DNA of 64,000 bases from contig CAMCBV010000004.1 of NCBI GenBank assembly GCA_945873125.1, positions 38,001 through 102,000 on the forward strand. Reading direction: 5' to 3'. This document shows positions 48,997 to 58,825 of the stretch, one piece after another. How positions within the stretch are numbered: the first letter of the stretch is position 1; each line of letters begins with the position of its first letter. Position numbers and translations under genes: made by a program. Source of the DNA: Prosthecobacter debontii. GTDB lineage: Bacteria > Verrucomicrobiota > Verrucomicrobiia > Verrucomicrobiales > Akkermansiaceae. The notes beneath the pieces were generated by a model. That model ran no database searches and was not told the origin of the DNA. It worked only from the letters and a program-made list of their open reading frames with translations.

Positions 48997-49455
48997 ATGT
49001 TCAACATTGTATTGGTCGAGCCTGAAATTCCCCACAATGCCGGGGCTGCGGGACGGCTCGCTTTAGCCACAGGCTCTGCACTGCATTTGGTCAAGCCTTT
49101 GGGATTCTCACTGGATGACAAGTATGTGAAAAGAACCGGTTTGGATTACTGGCAGGATGTTGATCTGCATGTATGGGAGAACTTAGAGGAATTTCAAGCG
49201 GCGATGGACGGCAAGAAAATGTGGATGCTTTCAACGAAAGCAGAAAAGTCGCCTTGGCAGGCACGGTTTTCGCCGGGTGATTGTCTGGTCTTTGGGAAAG
49301 AGACCAAAGGTTTACCAGTCGAGATGGTGAGTTCAGCGGGAGATGCTGCGTTAAAAATCCCGATGGTGCCTGGCGGGACACGCAGTTTGAATTTATCGAC
49401 CGCGATTGCCATTGTGCTCTATGAGGCGGTGAGGCAACAAGCGCCTGAATGGTAG
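48997..49455 (+). CDS. trmL: tRNA (cytidine(34)-2'-O)-methyltransferase
   Basis: MFNIVLVEPEIPHNAGAAGRLALATGSALHLVKPLGF; VFGKETKGLP; SLNLSTAIAIVLYE. Confidence 0.93.
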   Translation: MFNIVLVEPEIPHNAGAAGRLALATGSALHLVKPLGFSLDDKYVKRTGLDYWQDVDLHVWENLEEFQAAMDGKKMWMLSTKAEKSPWQARFSPGDCLVFGKETKGLPVEMVSSAGDAALKIPMVPGGTRSLNLSTAIAIVLYEAVRQQAPEW

Positions 49456-49491
49456 GCTATTTACCTCATGACCTATGCCGGCTGATTCGCT

Positions 49492-50778
49492 CTATTTTGC
49501 TTCCATGATGATTTGATCGTTCTTGTCGATCTTGATGTAGTGGGGTTCCGATTTTCCTATATGTCGTGTTACCACTCCACTGAAGGTAACGGTTTTTCCC
49601 ACCAACTTTTGCAGATTGTCTTCGATTTTCATGAAATCTTGATGATCATAAGGACCTCCCTCAAACGATTTCGGATAGAATACGACTCCAATCTGTTGCT
49701 TATTGGAAGGAGCTACAAAAGAAACGTATAGCCCGCTGCCTGGAGACGGAATGCTGAGTGTTTTTACCACGCCTCTGACTGATGCCGGCTGGTTTGATTT
49801 GATTTCGGCAATGACTTCGACATCTTCTGGTGAAAAGATGACCGGAGCAGCAGTTTGAGCGGAATGCGCTTCGTTAGGAATGGTCAGACCGGATGCCGAT
49901 CGCCTTTCTTTGTTCTGATAGAAAAAAATGGCGAGTGCCACGGTGACGCATGCTGATATGGCCATGATGATCACACTCTTTCTTTTTAAGCGAAGAGAAT
50001 TGGCGTTTGTTAGAACAGCTGCTTGAACAGGTTGATCGCAAGTATCCACTGCGGCTTCTATGTCGTATCCATCATCCAGAATTGGTAGGGATTCTAGAGC
50101 TGCATGGAGGCCCATATCCGGATGCTGACGCAGCAACATGAGCCAGTCACCAAGTCCCAGGTCCGATGGTTCGCTGACGGATTGCGATTCTCCGCTCATT
50201 AGTGCCTCGGCCAGATCGGCAATCGCGGTTAGGTCTTTATGACTGGACCTAATACCCAGCCATTTGAACGGGCATAATTTGAAAGTGAAGGACGGTTTTT
50301 CCTCCTGATTGCTTACAATAATGGATTCCGGATTCGTATCGATCCAAACCGCTTCATTTTCGAGAGAGTTGGAAAGGGCTATGCAGACACCGAGAGCTTG
50401 GCGAATGATCCCGATGATCATGTTCGAGTCTATAGAGTGGATTTCGAGTACATCGGCAAGTGATGCGCCATCAATCCATTCGGTTACAACATACGGCATG
50501 CCATCAACAGGATCAGTGTCTCCAAAAATGGTTTTTCGAAGTGCGGGATGGCTGATATAGGAAACTTGCTGGCAGGCGCTCGAAAAAGCCGCGCCATCCT
50601 GTGGGCTCAGTCCTGTTTCACCCTCTTCGTCCTGACCGTAGGGGAAAAACCGACGCAATGAGACGATTTGACCAAGTGATTTGTCCAGTGCACGAAACGT
50701 GATCCCGTCCTCATTCTGTGCGGCGATATCCTGAATCTCGAAGCGTGTTATGGGAGTGAATGAAGATTCGGACATCAA
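49492..50778 (-). CDS. Pseudokinase-like protein with TM helix and C-terminal OB-fold-like domain
   Basis: Kinase-like YVVTEWIDGASLADVL...NPESIIV; TM SVIIMAISACVTVALAIFFY; C-term RGVVKTLSIPSPGSGLYVSF...LVGKTVTFSGVVTRH. Confidence 0.6.
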   Translation of the reverse strand: MMSESSFTPITRFEIQDIAAQNEDGITFRALDKSLGQIVSLRRFFPYGQDEEGETGLSPQDGAAFSSACQQVSYISHPALRKTIFGDTDPVDGMPYVVTEWIDGASLADVLEIHSIDSNMIIGIIRQALGVCIALSNSLENEAVWIDTNPESIIVSNQEEKPSFTFKLCPFKWLGIRSSHKDLTAIADLAEALMSGESQSVSEPSDLGLGDWLMLLRQHPDMGLHAALESLPILDDGYDIEAAVDTCDQPVQAAVLTNANSLRLKRKSVIIMAISACVTVALAIFFYQNKERRSASGLTIPNEAHSAQTAAPVIFSPEDVEVIAEIKSNQPASVRGVVKTLSIPSPGSGLYVSFVAPSNKQQIGVVFYPKSFEGGPYDHQDFMKIEDNLQKLVGKTVTFSGVVTRHIGKSEPHYIKIDKNDQIIMEAK

Positions 50779-50779
50779 C

Positions 50780-51391
50780 TTAATCTAAGGGAATCGATTC
50801 AAAGGTTACGGTTGGAAAACAACTGGGTTGATGAAAATCTGGCTTATCCCCAGAGAGTTTGGAAGCACTAAGATAACGCGGCGATGGGCTTTCACGTATG
50901 AAGGTGGTGTTTGCGCTGGTTTTGACGCTGAAGTCGATTTCCCTTTTGAGGAAGTCCAGGGAAATTTCCAAGCCGACCACACGCTGATCGAGTTCGCTGG
51001 ATTCGTGATGGGATTGAATGTGTTCAGTGAAAAAAGGTTGTGTGCCTGCCGGTTCGCGGACGGATGAGAATTTCGAGGCCCACCATGCTCCATTCGAAGT
51101 CAGGTTGAATTCGAGGTATTCGCCTGTGGCAGGGTTTGCCAAAAACAATTCTGCGACATCATATTTCCATAGTTCAGCAGTGAATTGTCCCGGATTTGCA
51201 GCGGGATGGATGTTCGAATGTTGCGGAAAAACAGCGATGAAACAGAGGGATTTATCGTCTTTGGCGAGGGTAAATACGGAGGGGGAGGTGAGGTGAGTTC
51301 CGAACCAGTCTTCGGTCAGACCGCACAGTGGAAGCTCAAGTTTTCCCCATGACAACGGCTGATTTGATGTGAAAATCCGCATGGCAATCAT
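50780..51391 (-). CDS. Hypothetical protein, CBM9-like fold
   Basis: ELWKYDVAELFLANPATGEYLEFNLTSNGAWWASKFSSVREPA. Confidence 0.5.
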   Translation of the reverse strand: MIAMRIFTSNQPLSWGKLELPLCGLTEDWFGTHLTSPSVFTLAKDDKSLCFIAVFPQHSNIHPAANPGQFTAELWKYDVAELFLANPATGEYLEFNLTSNGAWWASKFSSVREPAGTQPFFTEHIQSHHESSELDQRVVGLEISLDFLKREIDFSVKTSANTTFIRESPSPRYLSASKLSGDKPDFHQPSCFPTVTFESIPLD

Positions 51392-51522
51392 TCAAACGGA
51401 ACTTTGCCAAATAGCCAGCCGTCTTTCCGAATAGACGGATGCTTGAAAAAAATCTGAACATTTTGATTATTTGATAGCTTCGCGCACGCGGGTTGCTTTA
51501 AGTGTGAGCAGTTTTAACCCCC

Positions 51523-52281
51523 ATGGCACGTTCTCGCTCAGGATATTACAACACGATCGAATACATCGGTCCGCGTCCGAAAAAACCCAAGAAATCGGGT
51601 TTCTTCGGTGGTTGGGTGATTATTTTGATCTCGGTTGTCGCCGGAATTGTCATCTCAAAGCCTTGGATTGGGAGCCTGGTTGCGGCACAAAACGGCCCAA
51701 CTGACGCTCAGAGTGAGTCGATTATCAGAGAGTTGGAAGCATCGGATTTGATTGGAGATCGTCTCGCTGCAGAGGCTCTCAAATATTCGAACCGTGGCAT
51801 TTCATTCGATTCCGCATACTATGAAATCACATATCCTAATGGAGATATTCCTCGTTCAAAAGGTATGGCGGCAGACTTGATCGTTCGTTGTTTTCGCGAA
51901 GTCGGATTTGATCTTCAGCAGTTGCTCCATGAGGACATGAAGCTCGATTTCCGAGTCTATCCCCAATTATGGCAGTCCACGACTGCGGATGAAAACATCG
52001 ATCATCGTCGGGTTTCGAACTTGCAGCGGTTTTTCAGCCGTAAAGGTCAGGTTTTGAAAATCAGTCGAGATGTGAAAGATTATCATGTGGGAGATATCGT
52101 AGTCTGGGCACTGCCCAATGCCGAGGCGCACATCGGGATCGTGGTTCCTGGTCCGCAAGGGAAACTCGGTGGTTCACCATGGGTCATCCATCATCCCGCA
52201 TATGACACGGTGAAATGGGAGGATGGCTTATTCGATTACCAGATTCTGGGTCATTTCAGCTATCCAGTCGGAGATCAATAA
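51523..52281 (+). CDS. DUF1287-type membrane-anchored protein
   Basis: ISFDSAYYEITYPNGDIPRSKGMAADLIVRCFREVGFDLQQLLHEDM; DYHVGDIVVWALPNAEAHIGIVV. Confidence 0.8.
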   Translation: MARSRSGYYNTIEYIGPRPKKPKKSGFFGGWVIILISVVAGIVISKPWIGSLVAAQNGPTDAQSESIIRELEASDLIGDRLAAEALKYSNRGISFDSAYYEITYPNGDIPRSKGMAADLIVRCFREVGFDLQQLLHEDMKLDFRVYPQLWQSTTADENIDHRRVSNLQRFFSRKGQVLKISRDVKDYHVGDIVVWALPNAEAHIGIVVPGPQGKLGGSPWVIHHPAYDTVKWEDGLFDYQILGHFSYPVGDQ

Positions 52282-52354
52282 TGACTTTCCTATCGGTTTG
52301 AGGTTAGAGTGGTTGGGTTTTGTGTGGTGAGTTCCTCCGGATTATTTTTTAAGC

Positions 52355-54064
52355 ATGTCTACCTGGCGCCCCATCTCTGAAGTGAGTTTTTGGAAAAGGT
52401 GGCTTCCGGCATGGATGCACGCGCCAGTGGTTTTGATGTTTTGGGCAAGTGTCAGCTCGGCTTTCGTCGGTCTTTGTTTGGTGTTTTTCTACTATTTGAA
52501 AGCTTCGAACTATGACCTCGATGAAGTCGGCAAAATGCCGAGGGAGAATGTTTATTATGACCGTTCGGGGAAAATCATCGATCTGTCAGGCACGGGAGGA
52601 ACTGAAATCATCAAGCGCGCGGACATTCCCGATGACTTGGTGCATGCTTTGATTTCGCGAGAGGATGCCCGGTTTTTTGAACATGGGGGCGTGGATTTCA
52701 GAGGCTTGGCACGCGCAATGGTTCGTAATCTTAAAGATAGGGATTTCACCCAAGGAGCCTCCACGCTGACCATGCAACTGGCGCGTAATACTTTTGAAAT
52801 GCGCGCGAAATCACTGCATCGAAAAGCTTTGGAGATCGCCTTGACGATACGGATTGAAGGGCGCTACTCGAAGGATGAAATCCTGACGAGTTACCTGAAT
52901 CGCATCTATTTCGGATCCGGCGCTTACGGGATCGAGCAGGCGGCGGAAACCTATTTTGGCAAGTCGACACGTGATTTGCACCCCGGCGAGTGTGCAATGA
53001 TTGCGGGTATTATCCGCGGACCCCATGTATTTTCGCCTTTAAGAAATTTTGATGGTGCCATCGAGCAACGCAATCAGACCCTGGCGAGGATGGTGGATGC
53101 CGGTTATATCTCGGATGAACGTGTGGAAGAAATCAAGGCGATGGAGATCGTTCTGAATCGGAAATCTCGGCAAAATGACGTGCAGCGATCTTATGCCCTG
53201 CAAGCCGTTAAGCGGGAGCTGGAAACAATCATGGAAAGGGAGAATATCCTGCTGAATGGTCTGAATATCCATACCACATTGGACATCGGTTGGCAGGCGA
53301 GGTTGGAAGAGGAGTTGAATCTAGCGGTCAAGGCTTTGGAAAACGAAAAGGGTTGGGAACATAAAAGTTACGGTCAGCATGAAATGGGAATGGATGCTGA
53401 TTATCTTCAATACGCCGCTATCACGACCGAGACTAAATCCGGCGCAATCCTTGCCTTGATCGGGGGAAGGGATTTTTCCCATTCAAGTTATGATCGTACG
53501 TATGCGAAACGTGATTTGGGATCGGCTTTCGAGCCATTCGTTGCAGCGGCAGCGGCAGAGCGCGGGAAGTTGGTTTTGGCGGGTAAGCCAGTTCAAACCG
53601 GACGCCAAATCGGTGCGGCGGAAGTGCGACGTTTGGCGAAACGTTGTGGTATTTCCGGGCCGTTTCTGGATACGGAGGATCTGTTCAGAGGTGCCGTTTC
53701 AGCGACGCCCATGGAAATGTCAGTCGGCTTGGCGACTCTGGGAAACAAAGGCAACAAACCGCGTCCACACCTGATTCGCAAGATCACTGACGGTGAGGGT
53801 AACGTGCTCTTCCAGATGAAATTAAAAGCACAGCCCGCCTTATCCAAGTTAGCGGCAGAAGACGCGGTAAGTGTTTTGAAAAACATATCCGGAACACGTT
53901 CCTTTACGGGTGCCACCGGATCTGAGCGTGATGCCTGGGTGATGCGGCTGGGACCCAGCGGATCCACTGCGATTTGGATCGGCTTTGACACGCCTAAAAA
54001 AATCGCGGCCGAGCAGCGGCTCAATGCCCTGTTGGAAGAATTTGTCAGACGACTGGGGAATTGA
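52355..54064 (+). CDS. GT51 peptidoglycan glycosyltransferase with degenerate transpeptidase domain
   Basis: EDARFFEHGGVDFRG, QGASTLTMQLARN, RKALE, KDEILTSYLNRIYFG; TP region has GSAFEP and no KTG. Confidence 0.85.
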   Translation: MSTWRPISEVSFWKRWLPAWMHAPVVLMFWASVSSAFVGLCLVFFYYLKASNYDLDEVGKMPRENVYYDRSGKIIDLSGTGGTEIIKRADIPDDLVHALISREDARFFEHGGVDFRGLARAMVRNLKDRDFTQGASTLTMQLARNTFEMRAKSLHRKALEIALTIRIEGRYSKDEILTSYLNRIYFGSGAYGIEQAAETYFGKSTRDLHPGECAMIAGIIRGPHVFSPLRNFDGAIEQRNQTLARMVDAGYISDERVEEIKAMEIVLNRKSRQNDVQRSYALQAVKRELETIMERENILLNGLNIHTTLDIGWQARLEEELNLAVKALENEKGWEHKSYGQHEMGMDADYLQYAAITTETKSGAILALIGGRDFSHSSYDRTYAKRDLGSAFEPFVAAAAAERGKLVLAGKPVQTGRQIGAAEVRRLAKRCGISGPFLDTEDLFRGAVSATPMEMSVGLATLGNKGNKPRPHLIRKITDGEGNVLFQMKLKAQPALSKLAAEDAVSVLKNISGTRSFTGATGSERDAWVMRLGPSGSTAIWIGFDTPKKIAAEQRLNALLEEFVRRLGN

Positions 54065-54101
54065 ACAAGGTTGGATGTTGACGGCTGACTTGGGGATAGG
54101 C

Positions 54102-54722
54102 ATGGGTATGAGTATGAAACGATGGTTCTTGTTATTGGCGATGGCAACGCGTCTGTGCGGACAGGATTTCGATGCTCAAAATGTGCCCGCCGAAATCACC
54201 AAATCAGCGATCGCGGCAGTTGGATCTCTTGGTAGGGAAGTCGTGCTGGGCAAATATCAGGTTGCGATTGATCGGATGTATCCGCAGTGGAAAGAACGTG
54301 CTGCGAAACGTATGGGCGGGATGGAGAAATTGGAAAAACAATTGGAGGATGTCTCTATCGAAATGCGCAAGCATGGGATCTCAATTACCGATTTCAAGCC
54401 ACAGGGGCAGCCTCAGGCTTTTGAAGTTTATCCCGGCAAACAGGTGAAGGTGGTCGATGGCAAACAGGTGGAGAGCATGCGTTACACCAAATGGCTGGTT
54501 ATCGTTCCAACCATCACTCGCGTCCGCATGCTGGTTAAAGGCGAACCGGTGGCTCTGAATTTTGAAAGCACAGGTTTCCAAGTCGCCATTTCTGATAAAG
54601 ACAGTGAGGAATGGCATTTTATTGATGGCTCTGCCGTGACCGTGAATGAACTGCGCAGTTTGTTCATTACCTTGCCGGAAAACCTGCAACTGCCACCCTT
54701 GGAAAAGAAACAGATCAAATAA
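54102..54722 (+). CDS. Hypothetical secreted protein
   Basis: Start near MGMSMKRWFLLLAMATRLCGQ signal peptide; colinear with neighbours. Confidence 0.6.
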   Translation: MGMSMKRWFLLLAMATRLCGQDFDAQNVPAEITKSAIAAVGSLGREVVLGKYQVAIDRMYPQWKERAAKRMGGMEKLEKQLEDVSIEMRKHGISITDFKPQGQPQAFEVYPGKQVKVVDGKQVESMRYTKWLVIVPTITRVRMLVKGEPVALNFESTGFQVAISDKDSEEWHFIDGSAVTVNELRSLFITLPENLQLPPLEKKQIK

Positions 54723-54732
54723 ATTTACCCGC

Positions 54733-55314
54733 ATGTCGAAATCCGATAAGAAACGCAAACCGAAGCTCAGTGATGAGGAACTCCATAGGCTTCTCCTGAA
54801 ATTCTGGAATCGTGCTCAAAGTGATCTTTGTGAAGTACGTGGATCATCGATTCATGGGCGAGGTGTTTATGCAACGCGTGACATCGCGGCTGATGAACGG
54901 ATCATCGAATATGTGGGTGAATTGATTAACAAAAAAGAAAGTGGTCAGCGCGGAACCTTGCAGCAGGAACGCTCTTTGAAGCATGGAGATGCGGCAGTGT
55001 ATATTTTCAATCTAACGGATAAATACGATCTGGACGGCAACGTGCCATGGAATACCGCCCGCTTGATCAATCATTCTTGTGAGCCGAATTGCGAAGCATG
55101 GATGACGGGAAAGCGCATTTATATTCACGCACTGCGCGATATCAAGGAGGGTGAGGAACTTACCTTTGATTATGGCTTTGATGTGGAGTGTTATGAGGAC
55201 CATCCCTGTCTGTGTGGACGTGACGCATGTGTCGGTTACATCGTCAGTCGTGAGCAGTGGACGATACTGGAGCAAAAATTAGGAAGTAAAAACCACGCTG
55301 GGAAAGCGAGCTAA
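54733..55314 (+). CDS. SET-domain protein lysine methyltransferase
   Basis: SSIHGRGVYATRDIAADERIIEYVGE, RLINHSCEPNCEAW, EGEELTFDYGFD, post-SET-like CLCGRDACVG. Confidence 0.9.
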   Translation: MSKSDKKRKPKLSDEELHRLLLKFWNRAQSDLCEVRGSSIHGRGVYATRDIAADERIIEYVGELINKKESGQRGTLQQERSLKHGDAAVYIFNLTDKYDLDGNVPWNTARLINHSCEPNCEAWMTGKRIYIHALRDIKEGEELTFDYGFDVECYEDHPCLCGRDACVGYIVSREQWTILEQKLGSKNHAGKAS

Positions 55315-55317
55315 GCT

Positions 55318-57222
55318 GTGGGTCTGATTGCCAAAGAAACGATTGAGCAGGTATTGTCCGCCACGGATATTGTCGACCTCATCGGTTCCTATATCCCGTT
55401 GAAACGGGCAGGCACAGGCTACAAGGCGAACTGTCCGTTTCATCACGAAAAATCACCCTCGTTCAACGTCAGTCCGAGTAAGCAGTTCTTTCATTGCTTC
55501 GGTTGCGGCAAGAGCGGAAACGCGATTGGTTTCGTGATGGATCACGAGGGGTTGGTTTTCATGGATGCGCTGAAAAAACTTGCTGCGAAGGCCGGAGTGC
55601 ATCTTGAAGAAGAACCCGATGATCCTCAAGCGCGTGCGGCAAAAAAGTCGCGTGGTAGGTTGCTTGATCTGCACCGCGAGGCATCGGCATTTTTTCATGA
55701 GCTCTTGAAAACCGATCCAAACTGCCAGCATGCGCGAGATTATCTGAAGAGCCGCGGTTTTGGAAAAGAAATGGCAGAGCGGTGGGAAATCGGATGGATG
55801 CCCGATAATCCAAAAATCTTCCTAGATTGGGCGCGTGGCCGGAATTTTAATGGAAAGGATCTTGTGGCGTCGGGTCTTGCGTCTTTGAGAGAGGAAAACA
55901 GGCCGGCTGCTGGATTGTATGTCCGCTTTCGTGATCGCTTGATGTTTCCCATCCGAAATGAAGTGGGTGATGTCATTGCGTTCAGCGGTCGCCAGCTGAG
56001 GGATGATCCGAGATCCGGAAAATACATCAACTCTCCTGAGACCGATATTTTCAAAAAATCGAACGTGCTGTTTGCCTTGGACCGGGCGAAAAAAGCGATA
56101 CTCAAGGAAAAAACCGTGATTCTCTGTGAAGGACAGATTGATGCGATTTCCTGTCATGAGCGCGGCGTAGAAAATGCCATCGCTCCCTTGGGAACAGCTT
56201 TCACATCGCAACATGCCCGTATTCTCAAACGCTACGCGCAAACGGCTTTATTGTGTTTTGATGCGGACTTGGCTGGAATGAAAGCCTGTGAACGGGCATT
56301 TCGCGAGCTCACACCCGAAGGGCTTTCTGTAAAAGTGGTCGAGCTACCTGCCGGAGACGATCCAGACACCTATCTCAAGGCACACGGTATCGAAGGCTTT
56401 AGGAAGGAAGTTGATAAGGCTCGGGAATTTTTCGACTTCAAGATCGAGTCAGGTAGAAAAAATGGCCGATTGGATACGGCGGAAGGTCGGACTGAAATGA
56501 CCCGCGAATGTACCGAGTTACTTGCCGTGATGGGTGATCACGCGGCCCGTGACCAGCAGATCAATGTGGTGGCGTCGCTGCTTGGTGTGGGTTCTGCCAC
56601 GCTCAGGCAAAACATCGGGCTCGCTGCAAAAAAAGCTAAAGCTTTGGCGGGCAGGACGCAGAATCGCGATGAGCCGCAACCCTCCGAGGAAGCGGCTGTT
56701 CAAGCCATGCCGCTTGACCGCACGGTCGGATATCTCTGTCACCTTGCGATCACATCCGCGCCAGCCCAACATTATTTATGCGAACAATTTGAAACCCTTC
56801 ACGAAGCCAAGCCGTGGTTGGAGGGAATCGGATTACTTGAGAAAATTCTGGCTGCGGCACCAGATCCTTCTTCGATTTCAGCGGTCAACGCCTTTGTTGC
56901 AGGCCTGCGCAAGAGCGAGCAGTTGGCGCTCCATCAGGAAATGGGCGGCGGCGAAATCAAAATCGAAGATGGTCTACAATCCGCCGGACAGGCCATTCAT
57001 ATGCTTTCTTCCATCGTCCTGCAAAAAAGGGATGCGGCAGTTAAAGCCGCATTGAATGAGCCCGGCTTATCCCTAGAACGCATGAAAGACCTTCTTGAGG
57101 AAGCCAAGGAAATCGCAGCCCTACTCAGAAAGTCTGAATCTGCTCGCTCGCTCTATGATGACGAACTACCGCACGAAACCAAGAAGGCAGAGAAAAAGCC
57201 GTGGGAAAAGTGGAAGAAGTGA
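55318..57222 (+). CDS. dnaG: DNA primase
   Basis: GTG start; zinc motif CPFHHEKSPSFNVSPSKQFFHCFGCGKSG; VILCEGQIDAIS; CFDADLAGMKA. Confidence 0.96.
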   Translation: MGLIAKETIEQVLSATDIVDLIGSYIPLKRAGTGYKANCPFHHEKSPSFNVSPSKQFFHCFGCGKSGNAIGFVMDHEGLVFMDALKKLAAKAGVHLEEEPDDPQARAAKKSRGRLLDLHREASAFFHELLKTDPNCQHARDYLKSRGFGKEMAERWEIGWMPDNPKIFLDWARGRNFNGKDLVASGLASLREENRPAAGLYVRFRDRLMFPIRNEVGDVIAFSGRQLRDDPRSGKYINSPETDIFKKSNVLFALDRAKKAILKEKTVILCEGQIDAISCHERGVENAIAPLGTAFTSQHARILKRYAQTALLCFDADLAGMKACERAFRELTPEGLSVKVVELPAGDDPDTYLKAHGIEGFRKEVDKAREFFDFKIESGRKNGRLDTAEGRTEMTRECTELLAVMGDHAARDQQINVVASLLGVGSATLRQNIGLAAKKAKALAGRTQNRDEPQPSEEAAVQAMPLDRTVGYLCHLAITSAPAQHYLCEQFETLHEAKPWLEGIGLLEKILAAAPDPSSISAVNAFVAGLRKSEQLALHQEMGGGEIKIEDGLQSAGQAIHMLSSIVLQKRDAAVKAALNEPGLSLERMKDLLEEAKEIAALLRKSESARSLYDDELPHETKKAEKKPWEKWKK

Positions 57223-57789
57223 TCAGCCCAGCAAAGTCGTCCGCGTGAAGAGCGGGATGACATGGATGCCGCGGGCTTCGATGGCTTCGCGACCGCCTTC
57301 CTCCCGATCCACGAGAACGATGGCGAATTTCACATGGCCGCCCTCACGCTCGATGGCATCGATCGCTTTCAGGGTGGATCCGCCCGTGGTGATGACGTCA
57401 TCGACGACGATCACATTTTGCCCGAACGCAAAGTTTCCTTCGATTTGCTTGCCGGCTCCGTGGCCTTTGGGTTCTTTTCTTACAGTAAAAACCTGAAGCG
57501 CCTCATCGGGATGCTGGCGGGCGGAGGCCATGCCAATGGCCAGCGATATCGGATCCGCCCCGAGAGTCATGCCACCGATAGCTTGGATGGAGAGTTTTTC
57601 AGAATGGATTTTGGAACGAACCGCATGCCAACCGAGATCTCCGATCATTGCCGCTCCGAACGGATCGAGGGCTGTGACGCGGCAATCGATATAGAGATCC
57701 GATTGTTTTCCCGAGGCCAAGGTGAAGGTCCCAGTGCGGACGGATTTCTTGAGAAGGAGAGCTTTGAGGTCGGCGGTTGTTTGAAGCAT
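57223..57789 (-). CDS. pyrE: Orotate phosphoribosyltransferase
   Basis: FTLASGKQSDLYIDCR, VIVVDDVITTGGSTLKAID. Confidence 0.94.
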   Translation of the reverse strand: MLQTTADLKALLLKKSVRTGTFTLASGKQSDLYIDCRVTALDPFGAAMIGDLGWHAVRSKIHSEKLSIQAIGGMTLGADPISLAIGMASARQHPDEALQVFTVRKEPKGHGAGKQIEGNFAFGQNVIVVDDVITTGGSTLKAIDAIEREGGHVKFAIVLVDREEGGREAIEARGIHVIPLFTRTTLLG

Positions 57790-57932
57790 GCGGGTAGAGT
57801 TCCGCTTTCTTGGAAAAGTTTCAATCGCGAATCAGAAAATCGTCGGGAAATCGGGCAAAAGAATTTACCGTTTTTTCTCATCTCCAGCTTGCCACGGGAC
57901 TTGGTAAGTTTAGGTTTGAGGCCAAGACACAT

Positions 57933-58802
57933 ATGAAGATCTGGTTAGACGGCAAGTTGGTGGATGAGCAAGAAGCGAAAATTTCGGTTTTCGATCATGG
58001 TTTGTTGTATGGTGACGGAGTATTCGAAGGGATTCGTTTTTACAACGGTCGCATCTTCCGTTTGGAAGATCACATCCGCAGATTATTTGAATCAGCCAAG
58101 GCAATCCTGTTGAATATTCCATGGACTCAGGAGGAGGTTTGTAAATTCACCTGTGAAACCGTCGCTGCGAACGGATTGAAGGACGGCTATATCCGCTTGG
58201 TTGTGACTCGTGGCGCTGGCGAGCTGGGATTGAATCCCTATCTCTGCCCCAAAGCATCGATGTTTATCATCGCCTCGACCATCAAGCTTTACCCCGAAGA
58301 ACATTATCAAAAAGGTTTGGCCTTGATTACTTGTGCGACGCGTCGTCCCGCTCCGGCAGCCTTGATGCCGCAGGTGAAAAGCCTGAACTACCTGAACAAT
58401 GTCATGGCAAAAGTAGAGGCAATCCAAGGTGGTGCGCTTGAAGCTGTGATGCTCAATGAACAGGGTTATGTTGCCGAGTGCACGGGAGACAATCTTTTCA
58501 TTATCAAAAACGGAGAGCTGATCACCCCCTTGATTTCAGACGGTGCATTGGATGGTATCACCCGAGCGGTGATTTTGGAAATCGCACACAAGATCGGTGT
58601 GAAAGTCGTGGAGCGTTCGATGACTCGTTATGACATCTTTATTTCGGATGAATGTTTCCTGACGGGGACAGCCGCCGAGGTGATTCCTGTGGTATCTTTG
58701 GATCGTCGTGTGATTGGTGATGGTAAGCCGGGTCTGTTAACGAAAAAGTTTCTCGCTGAGTTTCATGAGCTTGCCAACCACACCGGCACTCCGTTTGGTT
58801 GA
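57933..58802 (+). CDS. ilvE: Branched-chain-amino-acid aminotransferase-like (class IV)
   Basis: MKIWLDGKLVDEQEAKISVFDHGLLYGDGVFEGIRFYNG; SLNYLNNVMAKVEA. Confidence 0.9.
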   Translation: MKIWLDGKLVDEQEAKISVFDHGLLYGDGVFEGIRFYNGRIFRLEDHIRRLFESAKAILLNIPWTQEEVCKFTCETVAANGLKDGYIRLVVTRGAGELGLNPYLCPKASMFIIASTIKLYPEEHYQKGLALITCATRRPAPAALMPQVKSLNYLNNVMAKVEAIQGGALEAVMLNEQGYVAECTGDNLFIIKNGELITPLISDGALDGITRAVILEIAHKIGVKVVERSMTRYDIFISDECFLTGTAAEVIPVVSLDRRVIGDGKPGLLTKKFLAEFHELANHTGTPFG

Positions 58803-58825
58803 TGATACGTTGGATCCGATGAACC

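Noticed and set aside
51419-51438. ccgtctttccgaatagacgg hairpin upstream of the DUF1287 gene
   Set aside because: Six-bp stem with no supporting context; could be chance.
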